Source: an uncultured Verrucomicrobiota bacterium
Lineage (GTDB): Bacteria > Verrucomicrobiota > Verrucomicrobiia > Opitutales > LL51
Length of the DNA stretch: 9,329 nt
NCBI GenBank assembly: GCA_947174645.1
Contig: CAMWJR010000030.1
Span: forward strand, 1-9,329
Reading direction: 5' to 3'
In this document: positions 1 to 6,644 of the stretch, in pieces
Layout of the letters: the number at the start of each line of letters is the position of its first letter
How positions within the stretch are numbered: position 1 is the stretch's first letter
Position numbers and translations under genes: made by a program
The notes under the pieces: generated by a model
What the model was told of the DNA's origin: nothing
Databases searched by the model: none
Seen by the model: the letters and a program-made list of their open reading frames with translations, nothing else

Positions 1-1
1 G

Positions 2-895
2 TATTATGGTAGTGCGCGGGAAAACGATGTGACCTGGAAGCAGTTCGTTATCCTTTTTCGCTCGATTTTTTTAGAGGGGTTTGCGCGCCCATTTGAGGGA
101 ATCCGCAAAATCCTCCTGCTGCTAATGCAAAAGTTCCAGGAATTTGGCGGCGAAAAACGCATGCACAGCGAAGTGCAGTCGATTGATACCAACCACGGTA
201 CGGTCTCCGGCGTTACGCTTACCGATGGTACATCCATCCGCTGCAACAACATTTTATCGACAATCGGGTATCCCGAAACAGTCAAGCTGTATAGCCAGAC
301 ACAGTTTTCTCAAACCCCCAAGGGGCAGCTCGCGTTTTGTGAGGCGATTGCCATCTTCGATCGGCCACCGAGTCATTTTGGTTGGGACGACACGATTGTT
401 TTCTTCGAGAAAAACCCACACTTTGCTTACAAAAAGTCGACGGAAGAGGTTGGTCTTTCTTCAGGTGTTATTTGCCTCCCTAACAACTTCCGCTACACCG
501 ACGGACACGCGATGTCTGAAGGAACGTTGCGCGTCACAGCACTTTCGAACTATGATAAATGGAAATCGTTGCCATCGACGATGTATCAAGCCGTGAAGCA
601 ACGCTGCTTCGACCAACTCATCCACCAAGCGGTTAAAATCCTGGGCGAAACCCGTATTTCCTTCGAGGACTGGAAACAACACCTTCTGGATCGGGATTTT
701 TTTACCCCGCTGACGATCGAACGCTTTACAGGTCGCGTTAACGGCGCGATCTATGGCTCTCCCCAAAAAATTTACGATGGGATTTTGCCGATTAAAAACC
801 TATTTTTATGCGGGACAGACCAGGGATTTTTAGGAATTATTGGTGCGATGTTGAGCGGCATTTCAATTGTTAATCAACACCTTTTGCGCTCTTAG
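2..895 (+). CDS. Phytoene desaturase/carotenoid isomerase-like FAD oxidoreductase, C-terminal part (5' truncated by window edge)
   Basis: The frame is open from base 2 to a TAG at 893-895 and gives 297 residues; the N-terminus, with the FAD-binding Rossmann fold, lies left of the window. The internal GTG at 29 is in frame but is not a likely true start, because the visible part matches the middle and end of the COG1233 (CrtI/CRTISO-like) flavoprotein family. Visible residues about 27-60 carry the family pattern of a P..GIRKIL segment, a 'FGGE' turn and a V..I strand. A 'GVTLTDGTSIRCNNILSTIG' stretch follows, corresponding to the usual G-V-x-L-x-D-G segment. Near the end, 'NGAIYGSP' and 'NLFLCGTDQGFLGIIGAML' are the C-terminal FAD-contacting motif. 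Such enzymes desaturate or isomerise carotenoids or related polyprenoids, or act on other lipids; the substrate cannot be told from sequence. trkH begins 3 nt after the stop, so the two are probably cotranscribed. Confidence 0.82.
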   Translation, partial: YYGSARENDVTWKQFVILFRSIFLEGFARPFEGIRKILLLLMQKFQEFGGEKRMHSEVQSIDTNHGTVSGVTLTDGTSIRCNNILSTIGYPETVKLYSQTQFSQTPKGQLAFCEAIAIFDRPPSHFGWDDTIVFFEKNPHFAYKKSTEEVGLSSGVICLPNNFRYTDGHAMSEGTLRVTALSNYDKWKSLPSTMYQAVKQRCFDQLIHQAVKILGETRISFEDWKQHLLDRDFFTPLTIERFTGRVNGAIYGSPQKIYDGILPIKNLFLCGTDQGFLGIIGAMLSGISIVNQHLLRS

Positions 896-898
896 GCC

Positions 899-2341
899 AT
901 GAATTACCCCGCGATCGCCCGAACACTCGCCTATATTGCACTCGTCTTATCGGTTTCGTTCGCCATTTGCGCTGGCTGCGACGTCTATTTTTTTGAAAAT
1001 ATCAATGGAAAAGATTGGCTTCCCGCGATCGAAATCACGGCAATTGTTTTTGTTATTTTTTTCATTTTTTCTATTCATCGCAAACCGGAGCTCTTCCGTC
1101 GTGAATCGATTGCCATTGTCGGCCTCTCATGGTTATTCGCCTGCGCTTTGGGTATGCTCCCCTATCTTTTTGTCGCCAAGCTTTCTTTTTGCGACGCGTT
1201 TTGGGAAGCGACTTCGGGAATTACGACGACTGGGATGACGGTTTTTTCGCATCCAGAAACAATCGGTCGCGGCATCTTGCTGTGGCGGGCACTCTCAACG
1301 GCCATTGGAGGCCTCGGATTCGCGGTCTTCTTTATTGTTTTTACACCCTCTGTCGGGACTACGGCTAAACAGATCTTCGCGCAGGAATCCTCTTACGACG
1401 TAGCAGATTTCGACGCGGGAAAAATGCAGAGCAACGTTCGACCTCTTTTGTATGTTTATCTTACGCTCACGTTTGCCTGTTTTGTGCTTTTTTTAATTTT
1501 CGGCATGTCATTCTACGATGCGCTCTGCTATGCACTTTCGACAGTCGCAACGGGTGGATTTTCAACACATACCGAAGGATTCCAAGCATTTCAATCACCC
1601 TTTTTGCCGTGGATCGCCGCCTTTTTTATGATCTTAGGTGGGCTCAACTTTTTTTGCTTCATTGCACTAGCTCGGCACCGATACGATAAGATTCGTGAAA
1701 ACAGCGAGATTAAAATTTATTGCCTTCTAGTGCTGCTCTCTGGCCTTTTTGTCTATGTTGCCCAGCGCGTCAATGGATCGCCCTTATCATTGAAAGAGGG
1801 TTATTTCCACGCAATTTCAACGCTTTCAACCTGCGGGGCGGCGCTTGGTGATACCGCGATCATTTGGACTCCCGTGAACCAGATGTTGCTCATTTTATTA
1901 ATGTCGTTTGGAGGGTGCGTTGGCTCGACTGCTGGCGGCCTCAAGGTTGCGCGCACTGGTATCTTTTTCAAAGCACTCACGCATACGCTCTTGTGCAGTT
2001 TTCGTCCCCAACGCGTCCAAAACATTCACTTTAACCATCGGCGCATTGACAATAATGACCTCAGTAGCACGTTACGCTTCTGCATTTTTGCCTTTTTTTT
2101 CACGATTCTTTCCGCACTCGTCTTGCTAGTACTGGAACCTAAATTGGATTTCGCCAATGGTATCGCGACAGCCGTCGCATTGGTTTCGAACTCCGGCGTT
2201 ATCGCGACGTCTTCGCCGCCGGACTTTACTCTTTTTAGCGATCTTACCAAAATTGTGGCCGCGCTCATGATGATTTTAGGGCGTATCGAGTTCTACGCGC
2301 TGATTGTTCTTCTCGCGCCCCAGTTCTGGAAAAAATATTAG
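899..2341 (+). CDS. trkH: TrkH-family potassium uptake protein (membrane pore subunit)
   Basis: The protein is 480 aa, about the usual TrkH length, and is strongly hydrophobic with the four membrane-pore-membrane repeats of the TrkH/KtrB superfamily. Filter segments are visible in each pore loop: P1 'TSGITTTGM' (residues 105-113), P2 'STVATGGFST' (214-223), P3 'STLSTCGAALGD' (308-319) and P4 'VSNSGVIA' (429-436), each with the filter glycine. 'GGCVGSTAGGLKVAR' (338-352) is the conserved loop near the cytoplasmic gate. The end, 'MMILGRIEFYALIVLLAPQFW', matches the family's GRLE...P.FW terminus. It should sit in the inner membrane and import K+, normally with a TrkA-type NAD/ATP-binding ring, which is not in this window. 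The ATG at 899 lies 3 nt after the upstream stop and has no clear Shine-Dalgarno, so translational coupling is likely. P3 and P4 differ somewhat from typical TrkH filters. The family call is secure; TrkH versus TrkG/KtrB naming is less so. Confidence 0.93.
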   Translation: MNYPAIARTLAYIALVLSVSFAICAGCDVYFFENINGKDWLPAIEITAIVFVIFFIFSIHRKPELFRRESIAIVGLSWLFACALGMLPYLFVAKLSFCDAFWEATSGITTTGMTVFSHPETIGRGILLWRALSTAIGGLGFAVFFIVFTPSVGTTAKQIFAQESSYDVADFDAGKMQSNVRPLLYVYLTLTFACFVLFLIFGMSFYDALCYALSTVATGGFSTHTEGFQAFQSPFLPWIAAFFMILGGLNFFCFIALARHRYDKIRENSEIKIYCLLVLLSGLFVYVAQRVNGSPLSLKEGYFHAISTLSTCGAALGDTAIIWTPVNQMLLILLMSFGGCVGSTAGGLKVARTGIFFKALTHTLLCSFRPQRVQNIHFNHRRIDNNDLSSTLRFCIFAFFFTILSALVLLVLEPKLDFANGIATAVALVSNSGVIATSSPPDFTLFSDLTKIVAALMMILGRIEFYALIVLLAPQFWKKY

Positions 2342-2346
2342 GCGTT

Positions 2347-3696
2347 TTGGACCCGGAATTTGATAACTTTTTTGATTGGCAATCCGTAGCTCGGCGTGCT
2401 GCTCAGTGTTTCTTACCACGCATTCGGATGCCTAGTAATTCGTGGCAACAAGAGCGACTTTGCCTTGCGTGCTCCGGAGGCGCCGATTCGGTGTTGCTAG
2501 TACTCATTTTCGCGGGAACCTTGCTGCCGAAACAGCTGGCAATTCTGCATTACAACCACAATACTCGGGATAGAGAGACCGACGCCGATGCCGATTTTGT
2601 CCAACAACTCGCCGAATCGTTGAAAATTTCGTTTTTTACAGAGAAACGCACGACTGGGGCTCAAACAGAAGATGCTTTACGTTGTGACCGTTATACTTTT
2701 TTCGCCAAAACAATCAAAAAAATCGGCAGTCACTACCTCTTAACCGCACACCATGCTAATGACCTCGTGGAAACGATGTTGATGCGCCTCATCCGCGGTA
2801 GTTCTGAAATCGCCGCACCCAAAAGATGTCAAAAATTTGGCGATTATTTCCGCATACACCCTTTGTTGGGAATCCGAAAACAAGAAATTTTAGATTTTTT
2901 GACAAAAAATAAAATCCCCTGGCGCGAAGATCCGAGTAATCACAGCTACAACTACCTTCGCAACAGGATTCGACAGCTTTTGACGAATTTCGATTCAGCA
3001 GCAGAACGTACGCACTGGGAATCGGGATTTGTTTTAGCACACCAGTACCTCGAGGAAGATAGTACCTGCCTCGATACACTCGCCCAAAGTTATATTCAGA
3101 GTGATAATCAACTCGACCTTCAAAACGTCCCTTATCCGGCCTTAGTTCGCCGCGCAATTCATCTTTGGCTTCGGCAGCCGATCTCACGCACTTGTTTCGA
3201 AAAAATTCTTACCCATCTCGACTCCAAAATCCCCTTTCGCATCACGCTTAACCCTCATTTCGAACTCGTCATTCAAAATCGCATCATAACAAAAAAAATT
3301 TTTCGACTTTCGGTACCTTACGAATTCACGGATTGGACGACCGGAACGCTTTATCTTCCAACGGGATGTCGCTTGATACGCAATAATAGCACTCGCGAAC
3401 AAATTTTTACAGAACCACAGCTCAATCAAACATGTGCTTTTTTAGATCCCCAATATTCCTCCCATATCACCGTTCGGACCTGGTGTCCCGGTGACTGTTA
3501 TCGTCCTTTCAAAAGTCACGAAAAATCGCTTAAAAAATTGTTTTCCGATCAAAAAATTCCGCGAGAAGAACGCCATCAATTACCGGTCCTCTGTGATTCC
3601 GAAGGACGGATCCTTTGGATACCGGGGCTCCCGCCTGCCGATTTCGCTCAAGTTCGCGGTGAATTCGCCCAAAAACTCACTTTTTCGTCGACATAA
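2347..3696 (+). CDS. tilS: tRNA(Ile)-lysidine synthetase TilS
   Basis: TilS uses ATP and lysine to convert C34 of the CAU-anticodon tRNA(Ile) to lysidine, which switches the tRNA from Met to Ile identity and AUG to AUA reading; it is normally essential and cytoplasmic. The 449 residues show the N-type ATP-pyrophosphatase P-loop 'SGGADS' (43-48), 'HYNHNTR' (68-74), and 'TAHHANDLVETMLMRLIRGS' (133-152), which matches the TilS signature. 'PWREDPSN' (191-198) and 'NYLRNRIR' (202-209) follow. The C-terminal TilS domain is seen at about 376-428, with 'PGDCYRPF', 'KKLFSDQKIP', an Arg and a 'LWIPG' ending. The length matches full-size TilS. The TTG at 2347, 5 nt after the trkH stop, leaves 42 residues before the P-loop. 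An in-frame ATG at 2428 would leave only 15, shorter than usual but possible. Neither has a good ribosome-binding site. ftsH follows, a common pairing. Confidence 0.95.
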   Translation: MDPEFDNFFDWQSVARRAAQCFLPRIRMPSNSWQQERLCLACSGGADSVLLVLIFAGTLLPKQLAILHYNHNTRDRETDADADFVQQLAESLKISFFTEKRTTGAQTEDALRCDRYTFFAKTIKKIGSHYLLTAHHANDLVETMLMRLIRGSSEIAAPKRCQKFGDYFRIHPLLGIRKQEILDFLTKNKIPWREDPSNHSYNYLRNRIRQLLTNFDSAAERTHWESGFVLAHQYLEEDSTCLDTLAQSYIQSDNQLDLQNVPYPALVRRAIHLWLRQPISRTCFEKILTHLDSKIPFRITLNPHFELVIQNRIITKKIFRLSVPYEFTDWTTGTLYLPTGCRLIRNNSTREQIFTEPQLNQTCAFLDPQYSSHITVRTWCPGDCYRPFKSHEKSLKKLFSDQKIPREERHQLPVLCDSEGRILWIPGLPPADFAQVRGEFAQKLTFSST

Positions 3697-3712
3697 AACA
3701 AAATTTCGATGC

Positions 3713-3731
3713 GCTTAAGCGGCGTTTAAGC
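3713..3731 (+). promoter_or_regulatory. Possible hairpin in the ftsH translation-initiation region
   Basis: Between tilS and ftsH, GCTTAA (3713-3718) and TTAAGC (3726-3731) are perfect 6-bp complementary arms around a 7-base loop (GCGGCGT). The 3' arm ends at the base just before the ATG at 3732, where a ribosome-binding site would normally lie, and no Shine-Dalgarno core is present. The complementarity is seen directly; any role in controlling FtsH translation is inference, and an A/T-rich 6-bp stem could be chance. Confidence 0.3.
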
Positions 3732-5756
3732 ATGGCTACGCCTAGTCCGAAAAAAAACAACAGCCCCCTGCGATCGCTCCTCATTTGGGGCATCGTTATT
3801 CTTGCGATGTGCCTGTTGTGGGACGATTACCAATTCGCGATCTCGCGACACCAAGAGTGGACCGTTGCTCAGGTTATCGAAGCGTCGCGTGATGGTCGCG
3901 TGACGGAGGGCTACATCAAGTCAGATCCATCAAAAGGCGAAAAGTGGCATGTGATTTATGGCAAGGCACGTTTAACGCAACCCGTTATCGCTCTTGATGG
4001 GACCCGCCGCGATCACGTTAATTTTATTGCGGAAGGCAAACTAACAAGCCAGCGCTTTGAGGATCTCATTCAATCGTCGCCCGTATGGAGAGAGGTCGCC
4101 AATCATAACTTTTGGACCTCCGTTTTTGTCAGTGTTTTACCGTTATTGCTCCTCATTTTCTTCGCTTATTTTTTCATCTTCCGGCAAATCAAGAACGCGA
4201 ACCGTACGACCATGATGTTTTGGAAAAGTAAGGCTAAAATGGTCAAAAAGGAGGAACTGAAAAAAACATTTAAGGACTTTGCGGGTTATGAGGAAGCGAA
4301 GGAGGAAGTTTCCGAGATTGTCGAATTTTTAAAAAATCCACAAAAATTTCGCGATATTGGCGCTAAAGTTCCGAAAGGCTGCTTGCTGGTTGGCCCTCCT
4401 GGAACCGGGAAAACGCTCCTCGTAAAGGCGATTGCAGGCGAGGCCAATGTTCCCTTTTTTAACACCAGCGGCTCGGACTTTGTCGAAATGTTTGTTGGCC
4501 TTGGAGCAGCACGTGTCCGCGATACCTTTGATCAGGCTCGAGCAAATGCTCCATGCTTGATTTTTATCGATGAGATCGATGCCGTCGGGCGTAGCCGTGG
4601 TGCCGGGATCGGTGGCGGCAACGATGAGCGTGAACAAACTCTGAACTCGCTATTGGTCGAAATGGATGGGTTTAGCGAAAATAGCGGTGTGATTGTTATC
4701 GCGGCAACGAATCGCCCCGATGTTTTGGATAGTGCCCTTCTCCGCCCGGGCCGCTTTGATCGCCGCGTTACCATCGATATGCCGGATCTCAACGGCCGAC
4801 TTGAGATTCTTAAAGTCCACGCAGAACGCTTTAAGCTCAAACCCAACGTCAATTTAAAGGAAATTGCCCGACATACTGCGGGATTCGCCGGTGCAGATCT
4901 CGAAAATCTCCTCAACGAAGCCGCCCTACTCGCAGCGCGCTTTAACCATAAAGCCGTTGATCGGCGCGAGATTGACGAAGCGTTCGATAAAGTCGCTTTC
5001 GGCCGTGAACGCCGTAAGCTCATGGATGCAAAGGAGAAAAAAGTAACAGCGGTCCACGAGTCCGGCCATGCGATCGTTCAGGCACTCATCGACGAGGGCA
5101 ATATGCCGGTCCACAAGGTGACGATTCTCCCACGTGGTCAAAGTCTCGGCAGTACCATGATGCTTCCGAAAAAAGATATTCTCAACCACACGAAAACCGA
5201 ACTTCTCAACGAGATTTGTTGCTGTATGGGCGGCCGTGTTGCCGAAGAAATCGAGTTCAATGAGCTTACAACTGGTGCGGTTGCCGATATCAAGACGGCG
5301 ACTCAGACGGCCCGCCGTATGGTTTGCGATCTTGGAATGAGTGACCTCGGCGCGATTGCATATGGTGAAAACCAAGACCATGTATTTCTTGGTAAAGAAA
5401 TCGCCAGGAACCGAAATTACAGCGAGCTCACGGCACAAAAGATCGACCACGAGATGAACCGCATTCTCCAAGAACAGTACGCGCGCGCTAAAGCAATTTT
5501 GACGGAACATTATCCGCTCATCCAACAACTCGCCGACGCATTATTGAAGTACGAGACCATCGAAGGTCGCCATGTTTATGAGCTGGTAAAATACGGCAAA
5601 TTCCGCTCCAAACTTTCCTCTGCTCGCTACCGGAATCCCCCGAAAAAGAAGATAACAACCGCTGCAGATCCTGAAAATAAACCGGAATCACCTGCTCCTG
5701 AATCGAAATCCGACAACAAAAATTCATCGAAAAATACGGACGAGAATAACGGCTAG
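3732..5756 (+). CDS. ftsH: ATP-dependent zinc metalloprotease FtsH
   Basis: FtsH is a hexameric inner-membrane AAA+ protease that pulls damaged or unassembled membrane proteins and some soluble regulators into a zinc protease chamber. In the 674 residues I see TM1 (about 14-30), a periplasmic segment (about 31-126), TM2 (about 128-150), then the AAA+ module. That module has Walker A 'GPPGTGKT' (221-228), the pore-loop 'MFVG' with Phe254, Walker B 'LIFIDEID' (276-283; D280/E281) and the second region of homology 'NRPDVLDSALLRPGRFDR' (327-344), with candidate arginine fingers R338 and R341. The M41 protease follows: 'HESGH' (442-446) supplies two Zn ligands and the catalytic Glu, and 'VADIKTAT' gives the third ligand, D519. 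The last 40 residues are a charged, Pro/Ser/Asn-rich tail of the kind often seen in FtsH. All catalytic residues are present. Oddities are 'CCC' at 496-498 and a hairpin abutting the ATG. The ATG is the only plausible start, since upstream codons back to the tilS stop offer none. Confidence 0.97.
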   Translation: MATPSPKKNNSPLRSLLIWGIVILAMCLLWDDYQFAISRHQEWTVAQVIEASRDGRVTEGYIKSDPSKGEKWHVIYGKARLTQPVIALDGTRRDHVNFIAEGKLTSQRFEDLIQSSPVWREVANHNFWTSVFVSVLPLLLLIFFAYFFIFRQIKNANRTTMMFWKSKAKMVKKEELKKTFKDFAGYEEAKEEVSEIVEFLKNPQKFRDIGAKVPKGCLLVGPPGTGKTLLVKAIAGEANVPFFNTSGSDFVEMFVGLGAARVRDTFDQARANAPCLIFIDEIDAVGRSRGAGIGGGNDEREQTLNSLLVEMDGFSENSGVIVIAATNRPDVLDSALLRPGRFDRRVTIDMPDLNGRLEILKVHAERFKLKPNVNLKEIARHTAGFAGADLENLLNEAALLAARFNHKAVDRREIDEAFDKVAFGRERRKLMDAKEKKVTAVHESGHAIVQALIDEGNMPVHKVTILPRGQSLGSTMMLPKKDILNHTKTELLNEICCCMGGRVAEEIEFNELTTGAVADIKTATQTARRMVCDLGMSDLGAIAYGENQDHVFLGKEIARNRNYSELTAQKIDHEMNRILQEQYARAKAILTEHYPLIQQLADALLKYETIEGRHVYELVKYGKFRSKLSSARYRNPPKKKITTAADPENKPESPAPESKSDNKNSSKNTDENNG

Positions 5757-5782
5757 GGTTGAAGGATTCTAGTAAAAGGATG

Positions 5783-5810
5783 TAGACAATTCGCGGATGT
5801 TTTTCATAAA
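5783..5810 (+). promoter_or_regulatory. Weak sigma70-like promoter candidate upstream of the MarC-family gene
   Basis: TAGACA (5783-5788, five of six matches to TTGACA) and CATAAA (5805-5810, four of six to TATAAT) are separated by 16 bp in the 62-nt gap between ftsH and the MarC-family gene. Transcription would start close to the GTG at 5819 and give an almost leaderless message. The match is modest and could be chance. No Rho-independent terminator is visible after ftsH, so readthrough from ftsH is equally possible. Confidence 0.2.
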
Positions 5811-5818
5811 AGGGCGCC

Positions 5819-6562
5819 GTGGAGCCGTCGCAAACAGACATCGGGGTCGTGAGCCTGTTCGTTCAAGTCATTGTGTACATGTACATCATGCTCTATCCGC
5901 CGATTGCTGCAGTAATTCTCCTCGGCATGTCCAAGAGCAATACAGTTGGCGAGCGCCTTGCTGCTGCTCGGAAAGTGTGTTGCATCGCGGGTTTGCTATT
6001 GTTTACATTCGCTTTCTTTGGGAACTTGATTCTCGATTCGATTTTTCACATTTCAACGGAGGCATTTCAGGTCGCAGGCGGATTATTGTTATTAACAAGC
6101 GGCCTCTCGATGTTGCTTTCTAAACCGGCCGATACAGAAACGGAAGAAGTGGCGCCGACGGGCAAGTTAGAAGCATGTATCGTCACGCCCCTGGCAACAC
6201 CGCTGTTAGTCGGGCCCGGTACCATCGCCGCGACGATCGTTAAAATTGCGAATCTTCCCGAGGGTTTGAGCTACCGGTTGACATTTTACTTAGCACTAGC
6301 GACGACATTGGTCTTGGTTTACCTTACGTTTTATTTTGCCTGTAAATTTTCAAAATACCTCACGCCGGCGCTTTTGGGCGGATTTGAAAAAATTGCGGGT
6401 TTCATCGTTGCATCGCTTGCCGCCAGCCTTCTCTTAGCCGGTGCATCGGGATTTTACAAATCCCTATCTGCCAAAGCCCATGAACAAAGTACCAGAGACC
6501 TCTACGGAGAATCGGTTGCTCAGATGGTTTTAATAGAATCTGATAACGCGCATTTAGGTTAA
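5819..6562 (+). CDS. MarC/YchE-family integral membrane protein
   Basis: The 247 residues contain about six hydrophobic segments (roughly 11-37, 52-72, 82-100, 118-145, 154-173 and 190-212), the layout of the MarC/YchE family. The diagnostic parts are 'AFQVAGGLLLLTSGLSMLL' (82-100), matching the family's A-F-R-I-A-G-G segment, and 'VTPLATPLLVGPGTI' (122-136), matching its P-L-A-x-P-L-x-x-G-P-G motif. The final 'EKIAGFIVASLAASLLLAG' fits the last helix. The protein should lie in the inner membrane; the family's transport or other function is not established, and the old link to antibiotic resistance is doubtful. Start: an in-frame TAA at 5807-5809 limits the choice to the GTG at 5819 or the ATG at 5879. 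GTG is preferred because it keeps the first helix and has a weak purine run (AAAAGGG, about 5808-5814) upstream. A hydrophilic tail of about 30 residues (216-247) looks longer than usual. Confidence 0.85.
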   Translation: MEPSQTDIGVVSLFVQVIVYMYIMLYPPIAAVILLGMSKSNTVGERLAAARKVCCIAGLLLFTFAFFGNLILDSIFHISTEAFQVAGGLLLLTSGLSMLLSKPADTETEEVAPTGKLEACIVTPLATPLLVGPGTIAATIVKIANLPEGLSYRLTFYLALATTLVLVYLTFYFACKFSKYLTPALLGGFEKIAGFIVASLAASLLLAGASGFYKSLSAKAHEQSTRDLYGESVAQMVLIESDNAHLG

Positions 6563-6601
6563 TTCATCTAGACGCTCTTTCTTCTGCCGACTTGTTCACA
6601 T

Positions 6602-6629
6602 TTGACGGACGGGGAATTTTTACTAGAAA
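6602..6629 (+). promoter_or_regulatory. Candidate sigma70-like promoter for the secretin gene
   Basis: In the 82-nt gap after the MarC-family gene, TTGACG (6602-6607, five of six matches to the -35 consensus) and TAGAAA (6624-6629, four of six to the -10) are spaced by 16 bp. This would start transcription about 8-10 nt before the ATG at 6645. It is the best promoter-like match I found in the window, but it is a consensus match by eye only. Confidence 0.3.
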
Positions 6630-6632
6630 GTA

Positions 6633-6644
6633 CCCCTACTGGGG
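6633..6644 (+). promoter_or_regulatory. Small GC hairpin abutting the secretin start codon
   Basis: CCCC (6633-6636) and GGGG (6641-6644) pair around a TACT loop, and the 3' arm ends at the base before the ATG at 6645. The only G-rich sequence near this start is therefore in the stem, too close to the ATG to be a normal Shine-Dalgarno. The complementarity is seen; function is inference, and four base pairs are easily found by chance. Confidence 0.25.

Noticed and set aside
29..31. GTG at 29 as the start of the oxidoreductase gene
   Set aside because: The frame is open upstream to the window edge, and the product starting there would lack the FAD-binding N-terminus of the family, so it is an internal codon.
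910..918. GCGATCGC octamers (here and near 3770) as a repeat family or uptake signal
   Set aside because: Only a couple of copies occur in over 9 kb, all in coding sequence, which is too few to call a repeat.
4532..5528. Long open frames on the minus strand inside ftsH (163 and 200 aa)
   Set aside because: They lie wholly antisense to a full-length FtsH with all motifs intact, show no recognisable domain, and are the open shadow frames expected from its codon use.
5757..5818. Rho-independent terminator between ftsH and the MarC-family gene
   Set aside because: No GC-rich inverted repeat followed by a T-run is present in the gap.
5797..6123. ATG-started 108-aa frame overlapping the start of the MarC-family gene
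   Set aside because: Its product has no family features, while the overlapping GTG frame gives a clear MarC-type membrane protein.
6563..6644. tRNA or small RNA gene in the gap before the secretin
   Set aside because: The gap is 82 nt and shows no cloverleaf pattern, no terminal CCA-like structure and no strong stem beyond a 4-bp hairpin.
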